Origin: Streptomyces sp. NRRL S-1022
GTDB lineage: Bacteria; Actinomycetota; Actinomycetes; Streptomycetales; Streptomycetaceae
Direction of reading: 5' to 3'
DNA length: 64,000 nt
NCBI RefSeq assembly: GCF_000720135.1
Contig: NZ_JOIU01000002.1
Location: forward strand, 248,001-312,000
The notes beneath the pieces were generated by a model. It searched no databases and had not been told where the DNA came from. It saw only the letters and a list, made by a program, of their open reading frames with translations. Positions 19,488-30,767 of this stretch are shown here, piece after piece (positions within the stretch are counted from its first letter, which is position 1; each line of letters begins with the position of its first letter). The position numbers and the translations under genes are program-made.

Positions 19488-19635
19488 GACGCGGCCCTTC
19501 CTCCTAACGGACGGGTCGCGCACCACAGGTCGCACAAGCCGCAGGGACAGTAACGTGCGCCACCGGTACCACGGAAGACCGCGTACGCGCCGTCCGGCGC
19601 ACGCCGGTATCACCCGGTCGGGCTAGCCAAGTGGC

Positions 19636-19666
19636 TTGACGTCGTTGTCGGTTCGGACGGTAGAGT
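19636..19666 (+). promoter_or_regulatory. Sigma-70-like promoter candidate between GH92 gene 2 and dnaK2
   Basis: TTGACG (19636-19641) and TAGAGT (19661-19666) are separated by 19 bases on the + strand. The spacing is slightly long. It would transcribe through the hairpin at 19782-19813 towards dnaK2. Confidence 0.4.
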
Positions 19667-19694
19667 CATGTACAGACCATTTGACAACGATGTC
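19638..19694. promoter_or_regulatory. Pair of operator-like repeats upstream of GH92 gene 2
   Basis: GACGTCGTTGTC (19638-19649) and GACAACGATGTC (19683-19694) form an 11-of-12 inverted repeat spaced by 33 bases. Each is also a near-match to the perfect palindrome GACAACGTTGTC upstream of the other mannosidase gene. They lie 150-207 bases before the GH92 start at 19487. Confidence 0.55.
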
Positions 19695-19781
19695 GCGCGG
19701 CCAGTTCGCCGCACAAGCCACGCACTTCGAGCAGGCCATCCCCTCCGGGCAGGTACCCCACCCCCCTCACCTGCCCGGCTC

Positions 19782-19813
19782 GCGGACCCGGTGCGCACAG
19801 CCACCGGGTCCGC
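19782..19813 (+). other. Strong hairpin in the dnaK2 upstream region
   Basis: Perfect 12-base stem (19782-19793 with 19802-19813) and 8-base loop, in a stretch with no upstream gene on the + strand. It could be a leader attenuator or the terminator of a short RNA started near 19670. Confidence 0.5.
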
Positions 19814-19914
19814 CCAGAGCGGCCCCGGCCGCGGCCCCGGGCCGGCGGCACGCCGTCGCTGTGACGGCGCTCCCTTCGCGTCTCCCTGGAAGGCCGGCAC
19901 CGGCTGGAGGCACA

Positions 19915-19935
19915 CTTGACAAGGATCCACTCACG
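19915..19935 (+). promoter_or_regulatory. HAIR-like element overlapping a -35 box before dnaK2
   Basis: CTTGACA-N7-ACTCACG resembles the HspR-binding HAIR consensus CTTGAGT-N7-ACTCAAG at 11 of 14 arm positions with exact spacing. TTGACA (19916-19921) within it is a perfect -35 hexamer. It lies about 90 bases before the dnaK2 start. HspR control of dnaK operons is known in Streptomyces; extension to this copy is inference. Confidence 0.5.
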
Positions 19936-20024
19936 TCCTGGTCCGAAGGTGGGGCAGGCCGGGAGGGGAACCCGGTGGGTCCCGCGTGCGGCGCACGGGG
20001 CGGGGACGAGGAGGGAGAACGCAG

Positions 20025-21908
<1,884 letters not shown>

Positions 21909-21910
21909 CC

Positions 21911-22360
21911 ATGGACGGGGCGCGGACGCCGGCCACGGGTGAGGTGGAGCGCCTGCTCCGGGAGCGCACCGCCGATCTGCAGAGGGTGCAGGCGGAGTAC
22001 GACAACTACCGCAAGCGGGTGCGGCGGGACCGCATGGCCGTGCGCGAGATCGCCGTCGCCAACGTGCTGACCGCGCTGCTGCCGGTGGTCGACGCCGTGG
22101 ACCGGGCGTGCGAGCACGAGCCGCTCACGCCCGGCCTGAAGGACATCGCCGACACACTGCGCACGCGGCTGGGCTCACTGGGCCTTGAGGCGTTCGGGGC
22201 GGAGGGCGAACCGTTCGACCCGGCGCGTCACGAGGCGCTGCTGCACCATGCGGCCCCGGACGCCGGGCGGGCGGTCTGCGCGGAGATCCTTCGCCCCGGC
22301 TACCGGATCGGCGACCGGCTGCTGCGGCCCGCGCACGTGGCGGTCAGCGGGCCGCCATGA
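21911..22360 (+). CDS. grpE: Short GrpE-family nucleotide exchange factor
   Basis: 149-residue protein that should release ADP from its partner DnaK. RTADLQRVQAEYDNYRKRVRRDR is replaced by the shorter family hallmark EYDNYRKRVRRDR around residues 28-40, followed by NVLTALLPVVDAVDRA and the C-terminal beta-domain phrase LRPGYRIGDRLLRPAHVAVS. Typical actinobacterial GrpE exceeds 200 residues; the long N-terminal coiled coil is missing here. It starts two bases after the dnaK stop, so the pair is co-transcribed. No separate ribosome site beyond the dnaK tail was seen. Confidence 0.85.
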   Translation: MDGARTPATGEVERLLRERTADLQRVQAEYDNYRKRVRRDRMAVREIAVANVLTALLPVVDAVDRACEHEPLTPGLKDIADTLRTRLGSLGLEAFGAEGEPFDPARHEALLHHAAPDAGRAVCAEILRPGYRIGDRLLRPAHVAVSGPP

Positions 22361-22475
22361 GCGCCCGGCGCCGTGCGGCGGCACGGGGGCGCGGGCGGGC
22401 CTTCCGGTCCGCCGGCGCCGGTCCGGATGTGTCCACCTCGTGGACGGACCATAGCCACACGGAAAACACCAGTGC

Positions 22476-22482
22476 TACAAAT
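22476..22482 (+). promoter_or_regulatory. Possible -10 box for a leaderless start
   Basis: TACAAAT ends six bases before the ATG at 22489, which would place the transcript start on or next to the start codon. The surrounding 40 bases are less GC-rich and contain codons rare in this genome. No clear -35 hexamer is visible. Confidence 0.35.
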
Positions 22483-22488
22483 GCGGTC

Positions 22489-25182
22489 ATGTCGGACGCA
22501 TCTGTCCGAGGCAGGCGTCTCACATGGCGCACTGTGATCGGCAAGATTCCCCGGAGCGTCGCCGGACAGGTCTTCCTGCTCCAGGTCGCCCTGGTGGTGC
22601 TGCTCGTCCTGTGCGCCGTCCTCGCCCTGGTCCTGCAGTCGAAGCGGGACACCACCGCCGAGGCCAGGCACCGGTCCATAGCCGTCGCGCAGACCTTCGC
22701 CCACTCCCCGGGGCTGCTCCAGGCGCTGCGGTCGCCGGAACCGTCCCGGATCCTGCAGCCGCTGACCGAGGCCGGCCGCAAGTCCGCGGGGGTCGACTTC
22801 ATCGTGGTCATGGACACCCACGGGATCCGCTACACCCATCCGCTGCCCGGCAAGATCGGCAAGCGGTTCGTGGGCACCATCGGGCCGTCGCTGGCCGGCA
22901 AGGTGTACACCGAGAGCGTGCACGGCCCGCTGGGCCACGAGGTGCAGGCCACCGTGCCCGTGGACGACGCCCGCGGCAGGGTGGTCGCGCTGGTCTCCGC
23001 CGGGCTGAAGGTCAAGAACGTCACCAGCGAGCTGGACCGGCAGCTGCCGATCATCCTGGCCGCCGGGGCCGGCGCGCTCGCGGTGTCGACCGGCGGCACC
23101 GCCCTGGTGGGGCGCCGGCTGCGGCGGCAGACGCACAGCCTGGCGCCGGACGAGATGAGCCGCATGTACCAGCACCACGACACCGTGCTGCACTCGGTGC
23201 GGGAGGGCGTGCTCATCATCGGGGCCGACGGCCGGCTGCTGCTCGTCAACGACGAGGCCCAGCGCCTGCTGGAGCTGCCCGCCGACGCCGAGGGCCGCGC
23301 GGTGCGGGAGCTGCCGGATCTGGACCCGGCGACGATGGAACTGCTCGCCTCCGGGCGTCCGGCCAACGACGAGCTGCACTTCGCCAAGGGGCGCCTGCTG
23401 GCGGTCAACCAGCGGCCCACCGACCGCGCCGGCTGCCCCGACGGCACCGTCGTGACGCTGCGCGACTCCACCGAGCTGCAGGCGGTCTCCGGGCGCGCCG
23501 AGACCGCCCGGGAGCGGCTGGAGCTGCTGTACGACGCGGGCCTGTGCATCGGCAGCACGCTGGACGTGATGCGCACGGCCGACGAGCTGGCACGGGTCGC
23601 CGTCCCGCGGTTCGCCGACTTCATCACCGTCGACCTGGCCGACGCCGTGCTGCACGGCGAGGAGCCGGCTCCGACGGCGACGGACATGCGGCGGGTCGCC
23701 GTCGGCGGTATCCAGGACGACCACCCGCTCTACGAGCAGGGCCGGCTGATCGACTTCCTGCCCTCCACCCCGCAGGCCCGCGGTTACGGCGCCGGCCGCT
23801 CCGAGCTGGTGACCGACCTGGCGTCCGCCGAGGGCTGGCGGGTCCAGGATCCCGAGCGGACCCGGCAGATCCTGGAATTCGGCATCCACTCGCTCATCTC
23901 CGCGCCCATCCGGGCCCGCGGTGTCGTGCTGGGGATGGCCAACTTCTGGCGCTCCAAACGGGAGGCGTTCGACACGGACGAGCTGTCCCTGGCGGAGGAG
24001 CTGGTGGCCCGGGCCGCGGTCAGCATCGACAACGCCCGCCGCTACACCCGCGAGCACACCCTCGCGGTCACCCTGCAGCGCAGTCTGCTGCCCCGGGCGC
24101 TGCCCGAGCAGAGCGCGCTGGACGTCGGCTACCGCTACCTGCCGGCGCAGTCGGGGGTGAGCGGCGACTGGTTCGACGTGATCCCGCTGCCGGGCGGCCG
24201 GGTGGCACTGGCCGTCGGCGACGTGGTGGGGCACGGTCTGCACGCCGCCGCGACGATGGGCCGGCTGCGCACCGCGGTGCACAACTTCTCCACGCTGGAC
24301 CTGCCGCCGGACGAACTGCTCCAGCATCTGGACGACCTGGTCGGCCGCATCGACCAGGACGAGGCCTGCCATGAGACGGCCGGGCAGATCGTCGGCGCCA
24401 CCTGCCTGTACGCGATCTACGACCCGGTGACGCGCCGGTGTGTCATGGCCCGGGCCGGGCATCCGGCGCCCGCGCTGGTCCACCCCGACGGCAGCGTCAC
24501 CTTCCCCGAGCTGCCCGCCGGGCCGCCGCTGGGCCTGGGCGGCCTGCCGTTCCGCACGGCCGAGACGGAGCTGGCCGAGGGCAGCCAGCTCGTGCTGTAC
24601 ACCGACGGTCTGATCGAGGACCGTACGCGGGACCTGGACGAGGGCATGGAACTGCTGCGGCGGGCCCTGGCGGGCCACCCCGGCCGGTCGCCGGAGGAGA
24701 GCTGCCAGGCGGTGCTGGAGCAGCTGCTGCCCGAGCGGCCCGGTGACGACGTCGCGCTGCTGGTCGCGCGCACCCGGGCGCTGCCGGCCGACCGGGTCGC
24801 CGACTGGGACGTGCCGCGCGATCCGGCCGCCGTGTCGGGGATGCGCGGAGCGGTCTCCGCCCAGCTGGCCGAGTGGGGGCTGTCCGAGCTGGGCTTCGGC
24901 ATGGAGCTGGTGCTGAGCGAGCTGATCACCAACGCCATCCGGTACGGCTCCGACCCGATCCACGTACGGCTGATCCACGACCGCACGCTGATCTGCGAGG
25001 TGGCCGACGGCAGCAGCACCTCCCCGCACCTGCGGTACGCCGCGACGACCGACGAGGGCGGCCGGGGCCTGTTCCTCGTCTCCCAGCTGACCGAACGCTG
25101 GGGCACCCGGTACACCCCGCACGGCAAGGTCATCTGGGCGGAACTGACGGTACCGGACCTCTCCAAGCTGCTCGACGGCTGA
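22489..25182 (+). CDS. Membrane sensor PP2C/SpoIIE phosphatase with PAS, GAF and kinase-like ATPase domains
   Basis: 897-residue multidomain signalling protein. From the N-terminus: TM helix (about 20-45), extracytoplasmic sCache-like sensor (VDFIVVMDTHGIRYTHPLPG), TM helix (about 165-185), PAS domain (SVREGVLIIGADGRLLLVN), GAF domain, SpoIIE-type phosphatase with metal-binding GVSGDWFDVIPL and AVGDVVGHGLHAA and YTDGLIEDR, and a C-terminal HATPase of anti-sigma type (ELITNAIRYG, DEGGRGLFLV). Such proteins dephosphorylate anti-anti-sigma factors in partner-switching pathways. The frame opens at an ATG overlapping the grpE stop (22357), but residues encoded before 22489 use atypical codons; I prefer 22489. 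Confidence 0.85.
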   Translation: MSDASVRGRRLTWRTVIGKIPRSVAGQVFLLQVALVVLLVLCAVLALVLQSKRDTTAEARHRSIAVAQTFAHSPGLLQALRSPEPSRILQPLTEAGRKSAGVDFIVVMDTHGIRYTHPLPGKIGKRFVGTIGPSLAGKVYTESVHGPLGHEVQATVPVDDARGRVVALVSAGLKVKNVTSELDRQLPIILAAGAGALAVSTGGTALVGRRLRRQTHSLAPDEMSRMYQHHDTVLHSVREGVLIIGADGRLLLVNDEAQRLLELPADAEGRAVRELPDLDPATMELLASGRPANDELHFAKGRLLAVNQRPTDRAGCPDGTVVTLRDSTELQAVSGRAETARERLELLYDAGLCIGSTLDVMRTADELARVAVPRFADFITVDLADAVLHGEEPAPTATDMRRVAVGGIQDDHPLYEQGRLIDFLPSTPQARGYGAGRSELVTDLASAEGWRVQDPERTRQILEFGIHSLISAPIRARGVVLGMANFWRSKREAFDTDELSLAEELVARAAVSIDNARRYTREHTLAVTLQRSLLPRALPEQSALDVGYRYLPAQSGVSGDWFDVIPLPGGRVALAVGDVVGHGLHAAATMGRLRTAVHNFSTLDLPPDELLQHLDDLVGRIDQDEACHETAGQIVGATCLYAIYDPVTRRCVMARAGHPAPALVHPDGSVTFPELPAGPPLGLGGLPFRTAETELAEGSQLVLYTDGLIEDRTRDLDEGMELLRRALAGHPGRSPEESCQAVLEQLLPERPGDDVALLVARTRALPADRVADWDVPRDPAAVSGMRGAVSAQLAEWGLSELGFGMELVLSELITNAIRYGSDPIHVRLIHDRTLICEVADGSSTSPHLRYAATTDEGGRGLFLVSQLTERWGTRYTPHGKVIWAELTVPDLSKLLDG

Positions 25183-25231
25183 GGACCGCTCCGGCCGCGG
25201 TGCCGGCGCGGGCACCACGGCGTGGACGGCG

Positions 25232-25265
25232 AAGGGCCGCACCCCGGTGTCGGGGTGCGGCCCTT
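25232..25265. terminator. Bidirectional terminator between the phosphatase gene and acnA
   Basis: Perfect 14-base stem (25232-25245 with 25252-25265), 6-base loop, between two convergent genes. Confidence 0.85.
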
Positions 25266-25284
25266 GTGTGCGGGGTGCCGGCGC

Positions 25285-28080
<2,796 letters not shown>

Positions 28081-28149
28081 GACAGTCTCCTTCATTGATG
28101 TGCGCGTACCACCGTCAATCGTGCCGCCACGCCGGCTTGGCCGAACCAG

Positions 28150-28168
28150 TGAGGTCAGGCTAACTTAG
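28150..28168. promoter_or_regulatory. Iron-box-like (DmdR/IdeR) site upstream of acnA
   Basis: The 19 bases match the IdeR/DmdR consensus TTAGGTTAGGCTAACCTAA at 15 positions. It is 70-88 bases upstream of acnA. A perfect 10-base palindrome AGGCATGCCT (28167-28176) abuts it and may be a second half-site. Confidence 0.5.
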
Positions 28169-28211
28169 GCATGCCTTACTGGGGTGGCGGGCTACGGTGC
28201 GCCTCGGCAGA

Positions 28212-28229
28212 TATCTCGATGTCGAGATA
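28212..28229. promoter_or_regulatory. 18-base palindrome upstream of acnA, TamR-like operator
   Basis: TATCTCGA and TCGAGATA arms are perfect around a 2-base centre. From memory, the MarR-family regulator TamR of S. coelicolor binds AT-edged palindromes of this type upstream of tam and the aconitase gene. It is 132 bases before the acnA start and about 40 bases past the lipoprotein stop. Confidence 0.5.
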
Positions 28230-28268
28230 ACTCTAGTACATGGGCGCTGGATGGTCATGCCCAACCGC

Positions 28269-28940
28269 CTACCAGTCCGATTCGGCGTCGGTCTTGGCCG
28301 GTCCGGTGACACTCACGTGCCCGTGGTCGCCGTAGACGGAGGACCGCCAGCGGGCGAACACCTTGGCCGCGCGGTCGGCGTCGTCCTCCTCCATCACCCC
28401 GTAGGTCACCTGGACCCAGGCCTCCGTCCGGGCGGTGCCCTCGGGGTTGCGGACGTGGACGCTCAGCACGTGGCCGGCCATGGCGGCGTCCGCCTTCCGG
28501 CCGTCCCCCTTCAGGTACGTCCGGAAGTCGCGGGTCATGGAGAACCAGCGGTGCGGGCCGGCGGTCGCACCGCAGGGCACACCGGGGTCGTCGCTCGTGA
28601 GATCCGGACCACCGTCCCCCTGGTCGTCGCTCGTGAGATCCGGACCACCGTCCCCCTGGTCGTCACTCGTGAGGTCCGGACCACCGTCCCCCTGGTCGTC
28701 ACTCGTGAGGTCGGGGCCGCCGTCCCCCTGGTCGTCGCTCGTGGTGTCCGGGATCTGCTGGTCGTCGTCGGTCGTGTCCGTACCCGGGCACTGGTCGTCA
28801 CCCGTCGCCTCCGTCGCGGACGATCCCGCCGTGGGCGCGCCGGCCGCCGGTCCGCTCGTGCGCTCCGTGCCGCACGAGGTCAGCACGGAGCAGAGCACGA
28901 GCGCGACGGCGACCGGGAGGTGCCGCTTCCTGATGTTCAT
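28269..28940 (-). CDS. Hypothetical lipoprotein with four 12-residue acidic repeats
   Basis: 223-residue exported protein of unknown function. N-terminus MNIRKRHLPVAVALVLCSV leads to lipobox LTSC (Cys 23). A Ser/Thr/Ala linker is followed by four consecutive copies of TSDDQGDGGPDL and a partial fifth, an acidic low-complexity spacer, and then a compact C-terminal domain of about 100 residues (PHRWFSMTRDFRTYLKG to the end) that I do not recognise. ATG at 28940 follows a GGGGG-containing site and starts the signal peptide; the frame is open further upstream but without a start context. No operon partner. Confidence 0.75.
   Translation of the reverse strand: MNIRKRHLPVAVALVLCSVLTSCGTERTSGPAAGAPTAGSSATEATGDDQCPGTDTTDDDQQIPDTTSDDQGDGGPDLTSDDQGDGGPDLTSDDQGDGGPDLTSDDQGDGGPDLTSDDPGVPCGATAGPHRWFSMTRDFRTYLKGDGRKADAAMAGHVLSVHVRNPEGTARTEAWVQVTYGVMEEDDADRAAKVFARWRSSVYGDHGHVSVTGPAKTDAESDW
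28587..28730. repeat. 36-base tandem repeat, four units
   Basis: Four contiguous 36-base units beginning at 28587, 28623, 28659 and 28695, with a partial fifth from 28731. Units 1 and 2 are identical; units 3 and 4 differ at a few positions. They encode the 12-residue repeats of the lipoprotein. Confidence 0.95.
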
Positions 28941-29152
28941 GTGTGTCCCCCTTTCAGAGGAGGAGAGGGGGACACACGTCCGGGGGTTCCTGATACGCCG
29001 GACGGGGTAACCGAGTTGGGTGGCATGTCGTACGACATCAGGGGATTTGCCCGATCTTTCGGATGCCGTACACCATCCCACCAGCACTGTTGACGCACCG
29101 TCACGACCTCGCCGACGCGAACGTCACCCGAACGGACCCCCCAGCGGGCGCC

Positions 29153-29168
29153 ATCTCATATCTGAGAT
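29153..29168. promoter_or_regulatory. Inverted repeat just upstream of the HTH-MurA gene
   Basis: ATCTCA (29153-29158) and TGAGAT (29163-29168) flank four bases, 12 bases before the ATG; an overlapping TATCTGAGATA is also a perfect palindrome. The position would block transcription or translation initiation and could be bound by the protein's own helix-turn-helix domain. Confidence 0.4.
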
Positions 29169-29180
29169 AACCTCAACCTC

Positions 29181-30710
29181 ATGTCAGACGACTACCTCGT
29201 ACGCATCGGCAAGCTCATCCGTGACGCCCGGCAGCACCGGGGCTGGACACAGACGCAGCTCGCGGAGGCGCTCGGAACCAGCCAGAGCGCCGTCAACCGC
29301 ATCGAGCGCGGCAACCAGAACATCAGCCTTGAGATGATCGCCCGGATCGGTGAAGCCCTGGACAGCGAGATCGTGTCGCTCGGCTACTCGGGTCCGATGC
29401 ACCTGCGTGTGGTCGGCGGCCGCCGTCTGTCCGGTGCCATCGACGTCAAGACCAGCAAGAACGCCTGCGTCGCCCTGCTGTGCGCCTCGCTGCTGAACAA
29501 GGGGCGCACGGTCCTGCGCCGGGTGGCGCGGATCGAGGAGGTGTACCGCCTGCTGGAGGTGCTCAACTCCATCGGCGTGCGCACCCGCTGGATCAACGAC
29601 GGCGTCGACCTCGAACTCGTCCCGCCCGCCGAGCTGGAGATGGCCGCGATCGACGCGGAGGCGGCCGTCCGCACCCGCTCGATCATCATGTTCCTCGGCC
29701 CGCTGCTGCACCGCATGGACCACTTCAAGCTGCCCTACGCCGGCGGCTGCGACCTGGGCACGCGAACCATCGAGCCGCACATGATCGCCCTGCGCCGGTT
29801 CGGTCTGGACATCGCGGCCACCGAGGGCCAGTACCACGCCCGGGTCGACCGCTCGGTCCGCCCCGACCGCCCGATCGTCCTGACGGAACGCGGCGACACG
29901 GTGACGGAGAACGCCCTGCTGGCCGCCGCCCGCCACGACGGTGTGACCGTCATCCGCAACGCCTCCTCCAACTACATGGTCCAGGACCTGTGCTTCTTCC
30001 TGGAGGCGCTGGGCGTCGAGGTGGAGGGCATCGGCACGACCACGCTCACCGTGCACGGCGTGCCGAACATCGACGCCGACGTCGACTACTCCCCCTCCGA
30101 GGACCCGGTCGAGGCGATGAGCCTGCTGGCCGCCGCGGTGGTGACGGAGTCCGAACTGACCGTCCGCCGCGTCCCCATCGAGTTCCTGGAGATCGAGCTG
30201 GCGGTCCTGGAGGAGATGGGCCTCGACCAGGACCGGTCGCCGGAGTACTGCGCGGACAACGGCCGCACCCGCCTGGTCGACCTCACGGTCCGCCCCTCCA
30301 AGCTGGAGGCGCCGATCGACAAGATCCACCCGATGCCCTTCCCCGGCCTGAACATCGACAACGTCCCGTTCTTCGCGGCCATCGCGGCCACCGCGCAGGG
30401 CAAGACCCTCATCCACGACTGGGTCTACGACAACCGCGCCATCTACCTGACCGACCTCAACCGCCTCGGCGGCCGGCTCCAGCTCCTGGACCCGCACCGG
30501 GTCCTGGTCGAGGGCCCGACCCGCTGGCGCGCCGCCGAGATGATGTGCCCGCCGGCCCTGCGCCCCGCGGTGGTCGTCCTGCTGGCGATGATGGCGGCCG
30601 AGGGCACCTCGGTGCTGCGCAACGTGTACGTCATCAACCGCGGTTACGAGGACCTCGCCGAACGCCTGAACTCGATCGGCGCGCAGATCGAGATCTTCCG
30701 GGACATCTAG
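29181..30710 (+). CDS. MurA-type enolpyruvyl transferase fused to an N-terminal HTH domain
   Basis: 509-residue protein. Residues 1-65 form an XRE/Cro helix-turn-helix (GWTQTQLAEALGTSQSAVNRIERG). From about residue 75 the EPSP-synthase/MurA fold follows: TSKNACVALLCASLL corresponds to the UDP-GlcNAc-binding Lys-Asn region and YAGGCDLGTRTIEPH carries the loop Cys at residue 190 that in MurA binds PEP and fosfomycin. MurA makes enolpyruvyl-UDP-GlcNAc, the first step of peptidoglycan synthesis; with the extra DNA-binding domain this is likely the second MurA-like protein of Streptomyces (cf. SCO5998, from memory), possibly regulatory. ATG at 29181 lacks a strong ribosome site. It stands alone. 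Confidence 0.85.
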   Translation: MSDDYLVRIGKLIRDARQHRGWTQTQLAEALGTSQSAVNRIERGNQNISLEMIARIGEALDSEIVSLGYSGPMHLRVVGGRRLSGAIDVKTSKNACVALLCASLLNKGRTVLRRVARIEEVYRLLEVLNSIGVRTRWINDGVDLELVPPAELEMAAIDAEAAVRTRSIIMFLGPLLHRMDHFKLPYAGGCDLGTRTIEPHMIALRRFGLDIAATEGQYHARVDRSVRPDRPIVLTERGDTVTENALLAAARHDGVTVIRNASSNYMVQDLCFFLEALGVEVEGIGTTTLTVHGVPNIDADVDYSPSEDPVEAMSLLAAAVVTESELTVRRVPIEFLEIELAVLEEMGLDQDRSPEYCADNGRTRLVDLTVRPSKLEAPIDKIHPMPFPGLNIDNVPFFAAIAATAQGKTLIHDWVYDNRAIYLTDLNRLGGRLQLLDPHRVLVEGPTRWRAAEMMCPPALRPAVVVLLAMMAAEGTSVLRNVYVINRGYEDLAERLNSIGAQIEIFRDI

Positions 30711-30725
30711 GGGCGGCAAGGGCGT

Positions 30726-30766
30726 GCGGGCGCGCTCCGGGAGCCCCCGTCCCGGAGCGCGCCCGC
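30726..30766. terminator. Very strong bidirectional terminator
   Basis: Perfect 17-base GC-rich stem (30726-30742 with 30750-30766) and 7-base loop, between the convergent HTH-MurA gene and the coiled-coil gene. It ends one base from the stop of the latter. Confidence 0.9.
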
Positions 30767-30767
30767 T

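Larger units (their letters stand above)
19488..20024. other. Divergent promoter and leader region of GH92 gene 2 and dnaK2
   Basis: 537 bases without a convincing gene. Holds two operator-like palindromes (19638-19649, 19683-19694) bracketing TAGAGT, a perfect 12-base hairpin (19782-19813), a 7-base hairpin near 19853, and a HAIR-like repeat overlapping a TTGACA hexamer (19915-19935). Small open frames here have no ribosome site or family resemblance. Confidence 0.7.

Noticed and set aside
19668..19919. Small open frame of 83 codons in the dnaK2 upstream region
   Set aside because: No ribosome site, Pro/Arg-rich composition, and it runs through hairpins and the HAIR-like element.
22300..25242. 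Minus-strand open frame of 980 codons opposite the phosphatase gene
   Set aside because: No motif and antisense to a protein with five clear domains.
28587..28741. Regular 36-base repeats as a possible CRISPR array
   Set aside because: The units are contiguous without spacers and encode in-frame 12-residue repeats.
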